64,000 bases of DNA from Sphingomonadales bacterium Ga0077559 (GTDB lineage Bacteria > Pseudomonadota > Alphaproteobacteria > Sphingomonadales > Sphingomonadaceae): the NCBI GenBank assembly GCA_001464315.1, contig LNFK01000075.1:124001-188000 (forward strand), written 5' to 3'. Position 1 is the first letter of the stretch; each line of letters begins with the position of its first letter. Shown here piece after piece: positions 16,329-25,491 of this stretch. The position numbers were made by a program, and so were the translations under genes. The notes under the pieces are model-generated. The model was not told the origin of the DNA, ran no database searches, and saw only the letters and a list, made by a program, of their open reading frames with translations.

Positions 16329-17633
16329 ATGTCCGCCCCCTTACGTATCGCACTCGCTGGTCTTGGTACCGTAGGCACCGGCGTCATTCGCCTCATCGAG
16401 GAAAACAGCGCGCTGATCGCACGGCGCGCTGGGCGTGCCATCCAGATCACCGCTGTGACCGCGCGCGACCGTTCGAAAGATCGCGGCGTCGATCTTTCAG
16501 CATATCGCTGGGTCGACGATATGGGCGAGCTGGCAACTGCGGACGATGTCGATGTTGTTGTCGAACTGGTCGGTGGTTCGGACGGCCCGGCGCTCACCTT
16601 GGCGCGTGAAACATTGTCCAATGCCCGCGCACTAGTTACCGCCAATAAAGCGATGATTGCGCATCATGGTTCGGAACTCGCCACCCTCGCCGAGGAGCGG
16701 AACGCAGCGCTGAAGTTCGAAGCGGCTGTCGCTGGCGGCATTCCGGTCATTCAGGGCTTGCGCGACGGGGCAGCAGCCAATCGCATCGACCGCGTTTACG
16801 GCATCCTTAACGGCACGTGCAATTTCATCCTGTCCACGATGGAGCGCGAGGGCCTCGATTTCGCCGAGGTACTCGCCGACGCGCAGGCCAAGGGATTTGC
16901 TGAAGCTGATCCCTCATTCGACATCGACGGTATCGATGCAGCACATAAGCTCTCGATCCTCGCCTCGCTCAGCTTCGGGTCGCAAATCGATTTCGGCGGC
17001 GTCGAAGCACGCGGCATCCGCAAGTTATTGGCCGCCGATATCGCGCAAGCAAACGCGCTTGGATATCGCATCCGGCTTATCGGCTTGGCCGAGATCGATG
17101 GCGAAAACGGTTCGGCAACGATTTTCCAGCGTGTCCAGCCGTGCCTCGTGCCGCTCTTACATCCGCTGGCACATGTCATGGGCGCAACCAATGCCGTAGT
17201 GGCAGAAGGCAATTTCTCCGGCCGCTTGCTATTCCAGGGAGCAGGTGCGGGAGATAAGCCCACTGCGTCGGCGGTCGTCGCCGACCTGGTCGATATCGCC
17301 CGCAAAGAAGTCGGCCCCGCTTTCTCGATGCCTTGCGCAGAACTGGAAAAGCTGCCGCGCGCGGCCTCGGCTCACCGCGTTGGCAAAACCTATCTCCGGA
17401 TGCTTGTGGCCGACCGCGTCGGGGTACTTGCCGAGATCACCGCCGCGATGCGCGATGCAGGCCTTTCCATCGAAAGCCTGATTCAGACCGAGGCGAGCAA
17501 TGACGGCTCAGCGCTGATTGCTATGGTGACCCACGCAGGAGCTGAGCAGGCAATTAATGACACGCTGGCCGCACTCGCGCCGTCGGACAGCTTGCTCGGT
17601 GAGCCAATGGTCATGCATATCTTGGGCGAATAG
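16329..17633 (+). CDS. hom: Homoserine dehydrogenase
   Basis: A 434-residue enzyme reducing aspartate semialdehyde to homoserine, the branch point to threonine and methionine. It has the N-terminal NAD(P) motif ALAGLGTVGTGVIRL, the substrate site (NKAMIAHHG; FEAAVAGGIPVIQGLRDG; ILNGTCNFILSTMERE) and GYRIRLIGLAEI. A C-terminal ACT regulatory domain from ~residue 350 (YLRMLVADRVGVLAEITAAM) suggests threonine feedback. The length is normal. hom lying close to glpX and recJ is a recurring order in sphingomonads. Confidence 0.96.
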   Translation: MSAPLRIALAGLGTVGTGVIRLIEENSALIARRAGRAIQITAVTARDRSKDRGVDLSAYRWVDDMGELATADDVDVVVELVGGSDGPALTLARETLSNARALVTANKAMIAHHGSELATLAEERNAALKFEAAVAGGIPVIQGLRDGAAANRIDRVYGILNGTCNFILSTMEREGLDFAEVLADAQAKGFAEADPSFDIDGIDAAHKLSILASLSFGSQIDFGGVEARGIRKLLAADIAQANALGYRIRLIGLAEIDGENGSATIFQRVQPCLVPLLHPLAHVMGATNAVVAEGNFSGRLLFQGAGAGDKPTASAVVADLVDIARKEVGPAFSMPCAELEKLPRAASAHRVGKTYLRMLVADRVGVLAEITAAMRDAGLSIESLIQTEASNDGSALIAMVTHAGAEQAINDTLAALAPSDSLLGEPMVMHILGE

Positions 17634-17635
17634 CC

Positions 17636-18055
17636 TTACTCGGGTTCGCTGCCTTCTGGTACTATCATATCGGGGTCCGGGAGGCCCTTCATGACTTCAA
17701 AATAGTCGAGCGCAACCGGAGGGACATAGCCAAAGGGCGTACCGCCTGAAGGCGGCGTTCGGCACAGCTTGTCGCCATAAGCGCATCCTGCAGCACGCTC
17801 CGTCGATACCGCTTCACCCCGCCGGATACGGTCGTTATCGACTGGCGCAAGGTCCAGCTTCTGCCGTTTATTTTCTGAATTTTCACCGCACACCACAATC
17901 TCGTCATTTTGCGGGTATTTAACGCAACCTTCGGCATCGACCGCGACCAGCCGCCGCGCTTTTTCGATCTGCGCTGCAATTTCGGCGTCGCTCACCTGCT
18001 GCGCCGAAACGGCAGAGGCCGAAAACGCAAATACGGCCACAAGTAATCTCGACAT
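17636..18055 (-). CDS. Small secreted protein of unknown function
   Basis: A 139-residue protein with a signal peptide (LLVAVFAFSASAVSAQ) and four cysteines in the mature chain (EGCVKYP, IVVCGE, AAGCAYGDKLCRTPP). These could form two disulfides. Its C-terminus is Pro/Asp/Glu-rich. Similar short EIVVCG-containing exported proteins occur in sphingomonads without assigned function. It reads convergently against hom with a two-base gap. Confidence 0.7.
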   Translation of the reverse strand: MSRLLVAVFAFSASAVSAQQVSDAEIAAQIEKARRLVAVDAEGCVKYPQNDEIVVCGENSENKRQKLDLAPVDNDRIRRGEAVSTERAAGCAYGDKLCRTPPSGGTPFGYVPPVALDYFEVMKGLPDPDMIVPEGSEPE

Positions 18056-18158
18056 TTGGCGGCGCCTTCCCTATCGGGGGGCCGCAAATCCGACCCGCCA
18101 CGCCCCAACCCGAGCATTCCCCCCGAAAGCCCGAATTTCAGATAGCTAGGAAAAAGCC

Positions 18159-19124
18159 ATGACCGCAGCAAGCCAAATCCTTGACCGCGTACTTGTTCTT
18201 GAAATGGTGCGTGTCACCGAAGCCGCCGCGATTGCCGCTGCCAAGCTGATCGGTCGCGGCGATGAAAAGGCAGCCGACCATGCGGCCGTCGAGGCGATGC
18301 GCGCGGCATTGAACGGGCTTTATATGGATGGCACCGTTGTCATCGGCGAAGGCGAGCGCGACGAAGCGCCGATGCTGTATATCGGTGAGAAAGTTGGCTC
18401 GGCGATCGGTAAAGGCCCCAAGATCGACATCGCGCTTGATCCGCTCGAAGGCACCACGATCACCGCCAAAGCTGGACCCAATGCGCTTGCCGTGCTGGCG
18501 GTTGCCGAAGAAGGCAATCTATTGAACGCACCCGATGTTTACATGGACAAGATCGCGGTTGGCCCCGGCTACTCACCTAACATTGTCAATCTGGACCGGA
18601 CCGTAGCAGAAAACGTCAACGCCGTTGCCAAGGAAAAAGGCGTAGCACCCAACGAACTGATCGTCTGCGTTCTCGACCGTCCGCGCCACGAGAAACTCAT
18701 CGCTGAGCTGCGCGCGCTGGGCTGCGGCGTAATGCTGATCCCCGACGGCGACGTGGCCGGCGTCATCGCCACGTCCGACCCTGACACGACAGTCGATATA
18801 TATATGGGTAGCGGCGGCGCACCCGAAGGCGTGTTGGCGGCGGCTGCACTGCGCTGTATCGGCGGGCAGTTCAAGGGACGGCTGTTGTTCCGCAACGATG
18901 ACGAACGACTGCGCGCGCGCAAATGGGGCATCGAGGATCTCGACAAGATTTATGATCTCGAAGAACTGGCCAAGGGCGATTGCATCTTCGCCGCGACCGG
19001 CGTCACCGACGGCAAAATCCTGCGCGATGGCAGGATCACAACTGAAACCGTCGTTATGCGCGCCTCGAGCGGCACCGTGCGCCGAGTGAAGAGCACGCAC
19101 GGACGCGGTCGCCACCACGATTAG
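18159..19124 (+). CDS. glpX: Class II fructose-1,6-bisphosphatase
   Basis: A 321-residue GlpX-type FBPase for gluconeogenesis. Motifs are VIGEGERDEAPMLYIGEKVG (metal-binding acidic cluster), IALDPLEGTTITAKAG (phosphatase signature), GGAPEGVLAAAALRCIGGQF and CIFAATGVTDG. Length is typical. The 3' end overlaps the convergent flavodoxin-like gene by four bases (TTAG). Confidence 0.96.
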   Translation: MTAASQILDRVLVLEMVRVTEAAAIAAAKLIGRGDEKAADHAAVEAMRAALNGLYMDGTVVIGEGERDEAPMLYIGEKVGSAIGKGPKIDIALDPLEGTTITAKAGPNALAVLAVAEEGNLLNAPDVYMDKIAVGPGYSPNIVNLDRTVAENVNAVAKEKGVAPNELIVCVLDRPRHEKLIAELRALGCGVMLIPDGDVAGVIATSDPDTTVDIYMGSGGAPEGVLAAAALRCIGGQFKGRLLFRNDDERLRARKWGIEDLDKIYDLEELAKGDCIFAATGVTDGKILRDGRITTETVVMRASSGTVRRVKSTHGRGRHHD

Positions 19125-19603
19125 AACACACCCATCGTCAGACCGGCCGCGAGCGTAGCGCCGATATCACGGGCGTTTTGCAAGTCCTCTGCTGATATCG
19201 TCTTGGGCGCCAATATCGCTTCGGGCGTCTGCGCGTGGGTGCAGACGATCAAGCTTTCCGCGACCTTCTTCAATCGCCATCCGGTGGCAATCCGTTCGGC
19301 CTGCGCGACGGCGTTGCGGCCATCCGACCCCGCACAGACAATCACCGCAAAAGCGCGACCCTCCATCTGCCCTAGGCAGGGATAATAGAGCTGATCGAAA
19401 AAGGCCTTCATTACACCGCTGATCGCTGCCAGATTTTCCGGAAAGACGAACAGATAGCCATCCGCACCTAGCATATCCGCCGCCGTCACATCCCCCGCAT
19501 GCACCAGCCTCGCCTCAACCTCCGCCGCCCCGGTACAAGCCGCCCGCGCCAGCGCCTCGGACCCGCCGGTCATGCTATGCCAGACTATCAGCAGCTTTTT
19601 CAT
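19121..19603 (-). CDS. Flavodoxin-like NAD(P)H reductase
   Basis: A 160-residue flavodoxin-fold protein. The N-terminal LIVWHSMTGGSEALARA is the FMN-phosphate loop, and GYLFVFPENLAAISGVMKAFFDQL and AFAVIVCAGSDGRNAVAQ are the flavin-contacting segments. It probably carries FMN and acts as a small quinone or flavin reductase. The role is not defined by context. Its 5' end overlaps the divergent recJ start region. Confidence 0.85.
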   Translation of the reverse strand: MKKLLIVWHSMTGGSEALARAACTGAAEVEARLVHAGDVTAADMLGADGYLFVFPENLAAISGVMKAFFDQLYYPCLGQMEGRAFAVIVCAGSDGRNAVAQAERIATGWRLKKVAESLIVCTHAQTPEAILAPKTISAEDLQNARDIGATLAAGLTMGVF

Positions 19604-21379
19604 GGGGCCTTGCTAGCATCCCGCGCCCCGCATAGGGAATCGATCACCGGTCAGGCGTGGCAGTGGCGCAGCGGCGATGTCGATGCGCGCGATCCGGGGT
19701 TTCAACCCGACGATCTGGTCACGCAATTGCTGATGGCGCGCGGCGTTCCGCGGGACGATCTGGAGCGCCACCGCGATCCCACCATTCGCGGCTTCATGCC
19801 CGACCCGTCAATTTTCCAGGATATGGACCGTGCCGCTGAGCGTCTGGCCGACGCGGTCCAGCGCCAAGAGCCTATTACCGTCTATGGCGATTATGACGTC
19901 GACGGTGCGACCAGCGCGGCATTGCTCATTCGCCTGTTCCGCTCGCTGGGCCTTACCGCCGGCCATTATATCCCCGACCGCCTGATGGAGGGTTATGGCC
20001 CCTCGGGCGAGGCGCTGGTGCGGATTGGGGAAGGCGGCAGCAAGCTAATCGTCACCGTTGATTGCGGCGCAATGGCCTATGACGCGCTCGCACAGGCCAA
20101 TGCGGCGGGACTTGAGGTCATCGTCGTCGACCACCATAAATGCGCTGCCGATCTTCCTACGGCATACGCATTGGTCAACCCCAACAGGCTGGACGAGGCC
20201 GATGATGCCGCATCACACGGCCATCTCGCCGCTGTCGGTGTCGCCTTCCTGCTCGGCGCGGCTATCATCCGCACGCTGCGCGCACGCGGCTATTTCGCCA
20301 GCCGCCCCGAACCCAAATTGATGGAGCTGCTTGATCTGGTCGCGCTCGGCACCGTCGCCGACGTTGCACAGCTCAAGGGGCTGAACCGCGCGTTCGTTGC
20401 GCAGGGGCTGAAAATCATGGCAGGCCGCCGTAACATCGGCATTGCCGCGCTCATCCAATCCAGCCGCCTGACTCGCGCGCCAATCTGCTCCGATCTCGGC
20501 TTCGCGCTCGGTCCGCGCATCAACGCGGGTGGCCGCGTCGGCAAGTCCGACCTTGGCGTCCGCCTGCTCACTACCGAGGATGAGGTCGAAGCACAGGACA
20601 TCGCGCTCGAGCTTGACCGGCTGAACGAAGAACGCCGCGCCATCGAAGGCGTCGTTCAGGAACAGGCTGAAGCGATGATCGCTGGACAGCATAACCGCGC
20701 GGTCGCGTTGCTGTCGGGCAAGGGCTGGCACCCCGGTGTCATCGGCATCGTGGCGGGGCGCATAAAGGAAAAGACCGGGAAGCCATCTATCGTCATCGCG
20801 GTGGATGAGGCTGGCACCGGCAAAGGCTCTGGCCGCTCAATCGCCGGGGTCGATCTGGGGGCGGCCATTATCGCCGCCAAAGACGCTGGGTTCTTGGAGG
20901 CAGGCGGCGGTCACGCTATGGCGGCGGGGCTAACGGTGCGTGAGGATAAAATCGAGGCGCTGGCCGATTGGCTCGACGAGCGGTTGGCGGGCGACGTTGC
21001 ACGCGCGTCAGGGAATAAGGCGCTGCTCATCGACGCTATCATCACCCCGCGCGGGTTGAACCCGGTGTTCGTGGACGCGATGGAATCGGCGGGACCATAT
21101 GGCATGGGCTGGCCCGGGCCGCGCGTGGTGACGGGGCCGGTGCGCGTGGTGAAATGCGATATCGTCGGCAAAGATCATGTCCGCGCAATAGTCGCAGGCG
21201 ACGATGGGCAGTCGTTCAAAGCGATGGCGTTCCGTCAGGGCGAGAGCGCATTGGGACAGCAATTGCTCCATGGTGAGCGAGGCCGCAAATACTGGCTGGC
21301 TGGCCGCGCCAAGACCGACGATTGGGGCGCGACACCCAAGGCAGAGCTGCATATCGACGACGCTGCTTTTGCCGATTAA
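19577..21379 (+). CDS. recJ: Single-strand-specific 5'-3' exonuclease RecJ
   Basis: A 600-residue DHH-family nuclease acting in recombination, mismatch and base-excision repair. Motifs are TVYGDYDVDGATSAALLIRL (motif I), VTVDCGAMAYDAL, VVDHHKCA (DHH motif), the DHHA1-type GSGRSIAGVDLGAAI and GGGHAMAAGL. The start is uncertain. I used the ATG at 19577 (MPDYQQLF), because RecJ of this group has roughly twenty residues before SITGQAWQWR. A 26-codon upstream extension and a downstream TTG are alternatives. It overlaps the divergent flavodoxin-like gene by 27 bases, which is unusual. Confidence 0.95.
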   Translation: MPDYQQLFHGALLASRAPHRESITGQAWQWRSGDVDARDPGFQPDDLVTQLLMARGVPRDDLERHRDPTIRGFMPDPSIFQDMDRAAERLADAVQRQEPITVYGDYDVDGATSAALLIRLFRSLGLTAGHYIPDRLMEGYGPSGEALVRIGEGGSKLIVTVDCGAMAYDALAQANAAGLEVIVVDHHKCAADLPTAYALVNPNRLDEADDAASHGHLAAVGVAFLLGAAIIRTLRARGYFASRPEPKLMELLDLVALGTVADVAQLKGLNRAFVAQGLKIMAGRRNIGIAALIQSSRLTRAPICSDLGFALGPRINAGGRVGKSDLGVRLLTTEDEVEAQDIALELDRLNEERRAIEGVVQEQAEAMIAGQHNRAVALLSGKGWHPGVIGIVAGRIKEKTGKPSIVIAVDEAGTGKGSGRSIAGVDLGAAIIAAKDAGFLEAGGGHAMAAGLTVREDKIEALADWLDERLAGDVARASGNKALLIDAIITPRGLNPVFVDAMESAGPYGMGWPGPRVVTGPVRVVKCDIVGKDHVRAIVAGDDGQSFKAMAFRQGESALGQQLLHGERGRKYWLAGRAKTDDWGATPKAELHIDDAAFAD

Positions 21380-21387
21380 TCTTACGC

Positions 21388-21416
21388 TTGACCTTCCCCA
21401 CCCGAATCCGTAAAGG
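21388..21416 (+). promoter_or_regulatory. Candidate promoter of tRNA-Glu
   Basis: TTGACC, a 17-base spacer and TAAAGG lie ~20 bases before the tRNA. The -35 element and spacing fit a sigma-70-type promoter; the -10 is a weak match. Not verified. Confidence 0.45.
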
Positions 21417-21435
21417 CGCGGCTCGCCAAGCGATT

Positions 21436-21510
21436 GGCCCCTTCGTCTAGCGGTTAGGACGCGGCCCTTTCACGGCTGAAACACGGGTTCGATTCCCGTA
21501 GGGGTCACCA
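21436..21510 (+). tRNA. tRNA-Glu (anticodon UUC)
   Basis: 75 bases including an encoded CCA. Acceptor GGCCCCT pairs with AGGGGTC (one G-U), the D-loop is in GTCTAGCGGTTAGGAC, the anticodon loop has CTTTCAC with TTC central, and the T-arm is CGGGTTCGATTCCCG. It sits between recJ and the polysaccharide locus, a position common for island boundaries. I did not see a second copy of its 3' end in the window. Confidence 0.97.
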
Positions 21511-21704
21511 AACTATCTCTCCGGCAAACATTCCCCATTCGACAACATCTCCACATCATAAGCGAAATGCATCATATGCCGTTGACGCAATATTGATTGT
21601 ATTGTGAACAGTCGTTACAAAAACAGCATCGTTTAAAAGATTTGCGTCATTAGTGGCGCGGAGCAGATCGACGCCCGGTCATTACGAAAAAATTTAGGTC
21701 TGCA

Positions 21705-23099
21705 ATGTCTATTTTTACCAAACAAATTTCCGAAAACGGAGTTTTCTTTGTCCTCTGTTTTCTGGTCGCTGCCGCATTTATCATGGGCGGTAGCGCGCGG
21801 TCGGATGTGCAGTCTCTTGCACTGCTCAGACCTCTGGCCATTGTTGTTCTGGGATTTGGACTATGGAAATTAACGATCGACGATCTCCGCAATAATTGGG
21901 AGATTTCCATCATATCCGCTCTTCTCCTTCTGGTTAGTTTTATTTATCTCATTCCTTTACCGGTCGGGTTCCACAGCGGTGGCGTTCACGACGTTGCTGC
22001 AAATATACGCGATCTGGCTGCCGGTGGGGAACAAATGCGGCCTCTAGCCTTAAGTGGCTATGCTGCGATAAATGCCAACTTCGCTCTATTAGTTCCACTG
22101 GCCGCAATGGTATTGCTGATCCAACTGGATCGAAAGCAGCGTTATTCATTATTACCTCTCTGTATCGCCCTCGGTATGCTGAGCGCTCTCTTGGGACTTT
22201 TGCAGTCCATAGGTGGACCTAATGGCTCTCTCTATTTTTACCGGGTGACAAATAATGGCTCGGCAGTCGGGATATTCGCCAACCGCAACCATCAGGCAGT
22301 ATATCTCGCGACACTTTTCCCGATGCTCGCTGTTTATTATGTGACGGCAGACAAGAAAAATCCGAAAATCCGAAAACTCCGGTTATGGCTGGCCATTACT
22401 GGCAGCATTGTGCTTATCCCGCTCATTTTGATAACTGGATCGCGCGGTGGCCTGCTCGCAGCTCTGCTTGGAATGTTGGCTGCCCTATGGGCTTCTCGTC
22501 ATTGGGGCGCCTCCACCTTCTCTGAGCAAAAGAAATCGAGTTTCAATTTGCGGATTTTGCTGGCCGGAGGGGCTGTCGCAATGCTCACGGCGCTAACATT
22601 GGTAACGGCTCGTGCTGAAGCGATTTTGAGACTCTTTGCACCATCAGCCTCTACAGATAACCGCAGTGAATTCTGGAGAGTTACTTTCAAGACCGCGCAG
22701 GACCAGTTGCCTTGGGGGGTCGGACCTGGAGGGTTTGCAGAAGCCTTTCGCGTGAATGAGCCGATAAATCTTTTAGACAGCACGTATCTGAACCACGCAC
22801 ACAATGATTTCCTCGAATTATTCAATGATTATGGTATGTTATCTTTAATCATATTTGCCGTAGCAGTTATACTGCTATTTGTTTCACGCCGGAAAGCGGA
22901 AGCATCTACTCACGGTCGCGACGCGGCATTCCGTTTTCTTGGTCTGGCTGGCCTTACGATTTTGGCATTAGGCAGCATTGTTGATTACCCTGTCCGAACT
23001 CCCTTTGTTTCGGTTTTTGCGATGATTCTGTTGTTCTGGGGCATAGGCAACCATCACACTTCAAAAAATGAGTCGGTTACATCGAAAATAGTAGATTAG
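21705..23099 (+). CDS. O-antigen ligase/polymerase-like membrane protein
   Basis: A 464-residue protein with about ten to twelve membrane helices and the O-antigen ligase (Wzy_C/WaaL) signature loops: GIFANRNHQAVYLATLFPML near 190, ITGSRGGLLAALLGML near 250, GVGPGGFAEAFR and NHAHNDFLELFNDYG near 360, with conserved His and Arg in the periplasmic loop. It either ligates lipid-linked polysaccharide to lipid A-core or polymerises exopolysaccharide. Being next to wzc favours a polymerase/EPS role, while a separate Wzy-like gene at 33.2-34.5 kb favours ligase; I cannot decide. It is the first gene of the AT-richer polysaccharide locus. Confidence 0.85.
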   Translation: MSIFTKQISENGVFFVLCFLVAAAFIMGGSARSDVQSLALLRPLAIVVLGFGLWKLTIDDLRNNWEISIISALLLLVSFIYLIPLPVGFHSGGVHDVAANIRDLAAGGEQMRPLALSGYAAINANFALLVPLAAMVLLIQLDRKQRYSLLPLCIALGMLSALLGLLQSIGGPNGSLYFYRVTNNGSAVGIFANRNHQAVYLATLFPMLAVYYVTADKKNPKIRKLRLWLAITGSIVLIPLILITGSRGGLLAALLGMLAALWASRHWGASTFSEQKKSSFNLRILLAGGAVAMLTALTLVTARAEAILRLFAPSASTDNRSEFWRVTFKTAQDQLPWGVGPGGFAEAFRVNEPINLLDSTYLNHAHNDFLELFNDYGMLSLIIFAVAVILLFVSRRKAEASTHGRDAAFRFLGLAGLTILALGSIVDYPVRTPFVSVFAMILLFWGIGNHHTSKNESVTSKIVD

Positions 23100-23169
23100 C
23101 CTGCTTTTGTCAGCTAGCCCGCCGTTAATATCCGCGCCCTTTGCGCCTGGTACTATCTCTGGATAATCA

Positions 23170-25371
23170 ATGCGTCAGTCAGTTAGCAATTTTAGTAATG
23201 TCGATACTCAGGATAAAGCCGACGGTAACTCGCCTTTGAATTTGGCGCCTCCATTATTGCTGCAATACTGGCAAGTCGTAATCCGCTGGAAATGGATTAT
23301 TGTCGGAATAATATTAAGTAGTGTAGTTCTGGGTCTAGTTTTTACGCTCCTGGCCACGCCAAAATACACCGCTACCTCCAGAATCGAGATCAGTCGCGAA
23401 CAGAAAAAAGTGACAAATGTCGAGGCTCTCGAATCAAATGACGTGGGCGGAGATCTTGAATTTTATCAAACAAACTACTCCTTGATGCGAGCCCGGTCGC
23501 TCGCGGAACGCGTTGCGCGTCAATTGCGACTGGCAACGGATGACCAGTTCTTCACCGCACACTCGGTAAAATCGGACGATGAAGGTTTTTTCGCTTCAAA
23601 TTCCGGCCGCGCCTTGAGTGCTGCAGAGCGACAAAAACGCGAAAAACAAGCCGTTGAGTTGCTACTGGAGAATATTGCCATTTCACCAGTTCGAGGCTCT
23701 GCCCTAATCGACGTAAGCTACACAAGCGCCTCTGCAGAACTATCGGCAAAAATCGCAAATACGTGGACTGAGCAGTTCATTGTTCAAAGTATGGATCGGC
23801 GATTTGCCTCAACATCAGACGCACGAAAGTTTTTGGAAGGGCGGCTATCGGATCTGCGCGCACGGCTGGAATCATCTGAACGCGATCTCGTAAACTATGC
23901 TTCCCAAAAAGGAATCGTGGCACTCGGTACGAGCAAAAGTGCCGATGGCAAAACAGAGGTGGAGCGAACTCTTGTTTCAAGTGATCTGGAAGCCTTAAAT
24001 ACTGCTCTCTCTGGAGCTACGGCCGACCGAATTGCGGCGGAAAGCAAGGCCGGCCAGCGCAATGGCGGGGCAAATTCCGAAGCGTTGAGCAACATCGCCA
24101 TTTCCCAGCTTCGCCAGAAGCGAGCCGAAGCGGCAGCAGAATATGCCAAGATGCTGGTGCAATTCGAACCAGGCTATCCTGCCGTTCGGGCGTTATCTGA
24201 GCAATTACGCGTATTGGACGCCAGTATAGCTCGGGAAGAAGGTCGCGTTCTAAGCAGCCGTTCGGCAGAATTTCAGGAAGCCCTTCAACTGGAGCGCGAC
24301 CTAAGGCGGCAAGTTGAGAGCCTCAAGCAACGAATGGATACTCAGCAGCGCAGCAGTATCCAGTATAATATCTATCAGCGCGAAGCAGACACCAACCGTG
24401 AACTTTATGACGGATTGCTTCAGCGCTACAAGGAAATCGGCGTAGCGGGCGTTGGTGCAAATAATATTGCGATCGTTGATGCGGCAAATATTCCTGAAAA
24501 GCCTTCTTCACCTAACTTATTACTCAATTTGGCACTTGCCCTCATTGCGGGTGCAGGTCTCGCGGCAGTTGCAACCTTCGCCCTAGACCAGATCGATGAA
24601 GGAATTCGCGATCCTGGACAGGTCAACCGCCTTTTGCAGGTACCGCTCTTGGGTAGCGTACCTAACATCGAAGACGAAAAAGTTCTGGATCAGCTGCGTG
24701 ACGCAAAATCGTCGTTGTCAGAAGCCTATTTCAGTATCCGTTCAAATCTGGCTTTTTCAACCGATCACGGCGTTCCTACGTCAATGATGGTAACGAGTAC
24801 GAGGCCGGCGGAAGGAAAAAGTACTACCAGCCTGGCAATCGCAACGGTTCTTGGGAGGACAGGTAAGAATGTATTGCTGATTGATGCCGACATGCGTTCG
24901 CCGTCGATGCATAGCTTTATGGCACTCTCGAACAGTACCGGCCTCAGCAACTTTCTGGCGGGCGACAACGATTGGCAGCGTCTGATAGTTCCAACCGAAG
25001 TGAAAGGGTTGCAGCTTATGCCTGCCGGGCCCAATCCTCCAAGCGCATCCGAACTGTTGAGTAGCGATCGAATGCTGCTGCTAGTTCAGCAACTGCTTGG
25101 CCATTTTGATCACATCGTTATCGATTCACCTCCTATCTTGGGACTTGCAGATGCACCGTTACTATCGCGTTCGGTCGAAGGCTGCATATTTGTGGCCGAG
25201 GCAGAAGGTGTCGCTCTAAGGGGCGTGAAAGCTTCACTAAATCGCCTGCATTCAGTCCATGCCCATGTTCTCGGTGTCGTTTTGACCAAATTGAAGCAAA
25301 ATCGCGCTGGATATGGCTATGGCTATGGCTATGGCTATGGCTATGGCGAGAACTCACGCGATCCGCAGTGA
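23170..25371 (+). CDS. wzc: Wzc-type polysaccharide co-polymerase/tyrosine autokinase
   Basis: A 733-residue inner-membrane protein that controls chain length and export. A Wzz domain starts at ~residue 25 with the first membrane helix (WIIVGIILSSVVLGLVFTLL). A long periplasmic coiled-coil region follows to ~430, then a second helix (LLLNLALALIAGAGLAAVATF). The cytoplasmic BY-kinase domain has Walker A' STRPAEGKSTTSLAIA (~543), LIDADMRSPSMH and Walker B-like HIVIDSPPILGLADA. The C-terminus is (Tyr-Gly)6, the autophosphorylation tail. Partner phosphatase Wzb and outer-membrane Wza genes are not in the window. Confidence 0.93.
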   Translation: MRQSVSNFSNVDTQDKADGNSPLNLAPPLLLQYWQVVIRWKWIIVGIILSSVVLGLVFTLLATPKYTATSRIEISREQKKVTNVEALESNDVGGDLEFYQTNYSLMRARSLAERVARQLRLATDDQFFTAHSVKSDDEGFFASNSGRALSAAERQKREKQAVELLLENIAISPVRGSALIDVSYTSASAELSAKIANTWTEQFIVQSMDRRFASTSDARKFLEGRLSDLRARLESSERDLVNYASQKGIVALGTSKSADGKTEVERTLVSSDLEALNTALSGATADRIAAESKAGQRNGGANSEALSNIAISQLRQKRAEAAAEYAKMLVQFEPGYPAVRALSEQLRVLDASIAREEGRVLSSRSAEFQEALQLERDLRRQVESLKQRMDTQQRSSIQYNIYQREADTNRELYDGLLQRYKEIGVAGVGANNIAIVDAANIPEKPSSPNLLLNLALALIAGAGLAAVATFALDQIDEGIRDPGQVNRLLQVPLLGSVPNIEDEKVLDQLRDAKSSLSEAYFSIRSNLAFSTDHGVPTSMMVTSTRPAEGKSTTSLAIATVLGRTGKNVLLIDADMRSPSMHSFMALSNSTGLSNFLAGDNDWQRLIVPTEVKGLQLMPAGPNPPSASELLSSDRMLLLVQQLLGHFDHIVIDSPPILGLADAPLLSRSVEGCIFVAEAEGVALRGVKASLNRLHSVHAHVLGVVLTKLKQNRAGYGYGYGYGYGYGENSRDPQ
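25312..25347 (+). repeat. wzc: Six tandem TATGGC hexamers encoding (Tyr-Gly)6
   Basis: Six perfect copies of TATGGC lie in frame near the 3' end of wzc, followed by a twelve-codon hydrophilic tail. Slippage would change the number of tyrosines in steps of one without shifting the frame. Confidence 0.95.
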
Positions 25372-25491
25372 CCCCGCTTACCACTTTAATTTGGCCGGGC
25401 ACCTTTCGGGGTATAATTCCGTTATAAAGTATTAATTTGGTTGATTAATCTGTTTATCGATTACTGCCAGCAAGTGTTGGAAGGCTGAACA

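Noticed and set aside
25312-25347. Short tandem array that might suggest a CRISPR or regulatory satellite
   Set aside because: It is coding, unspaced hexamers in frame at the end of wzc, not spacer-separated repeats.
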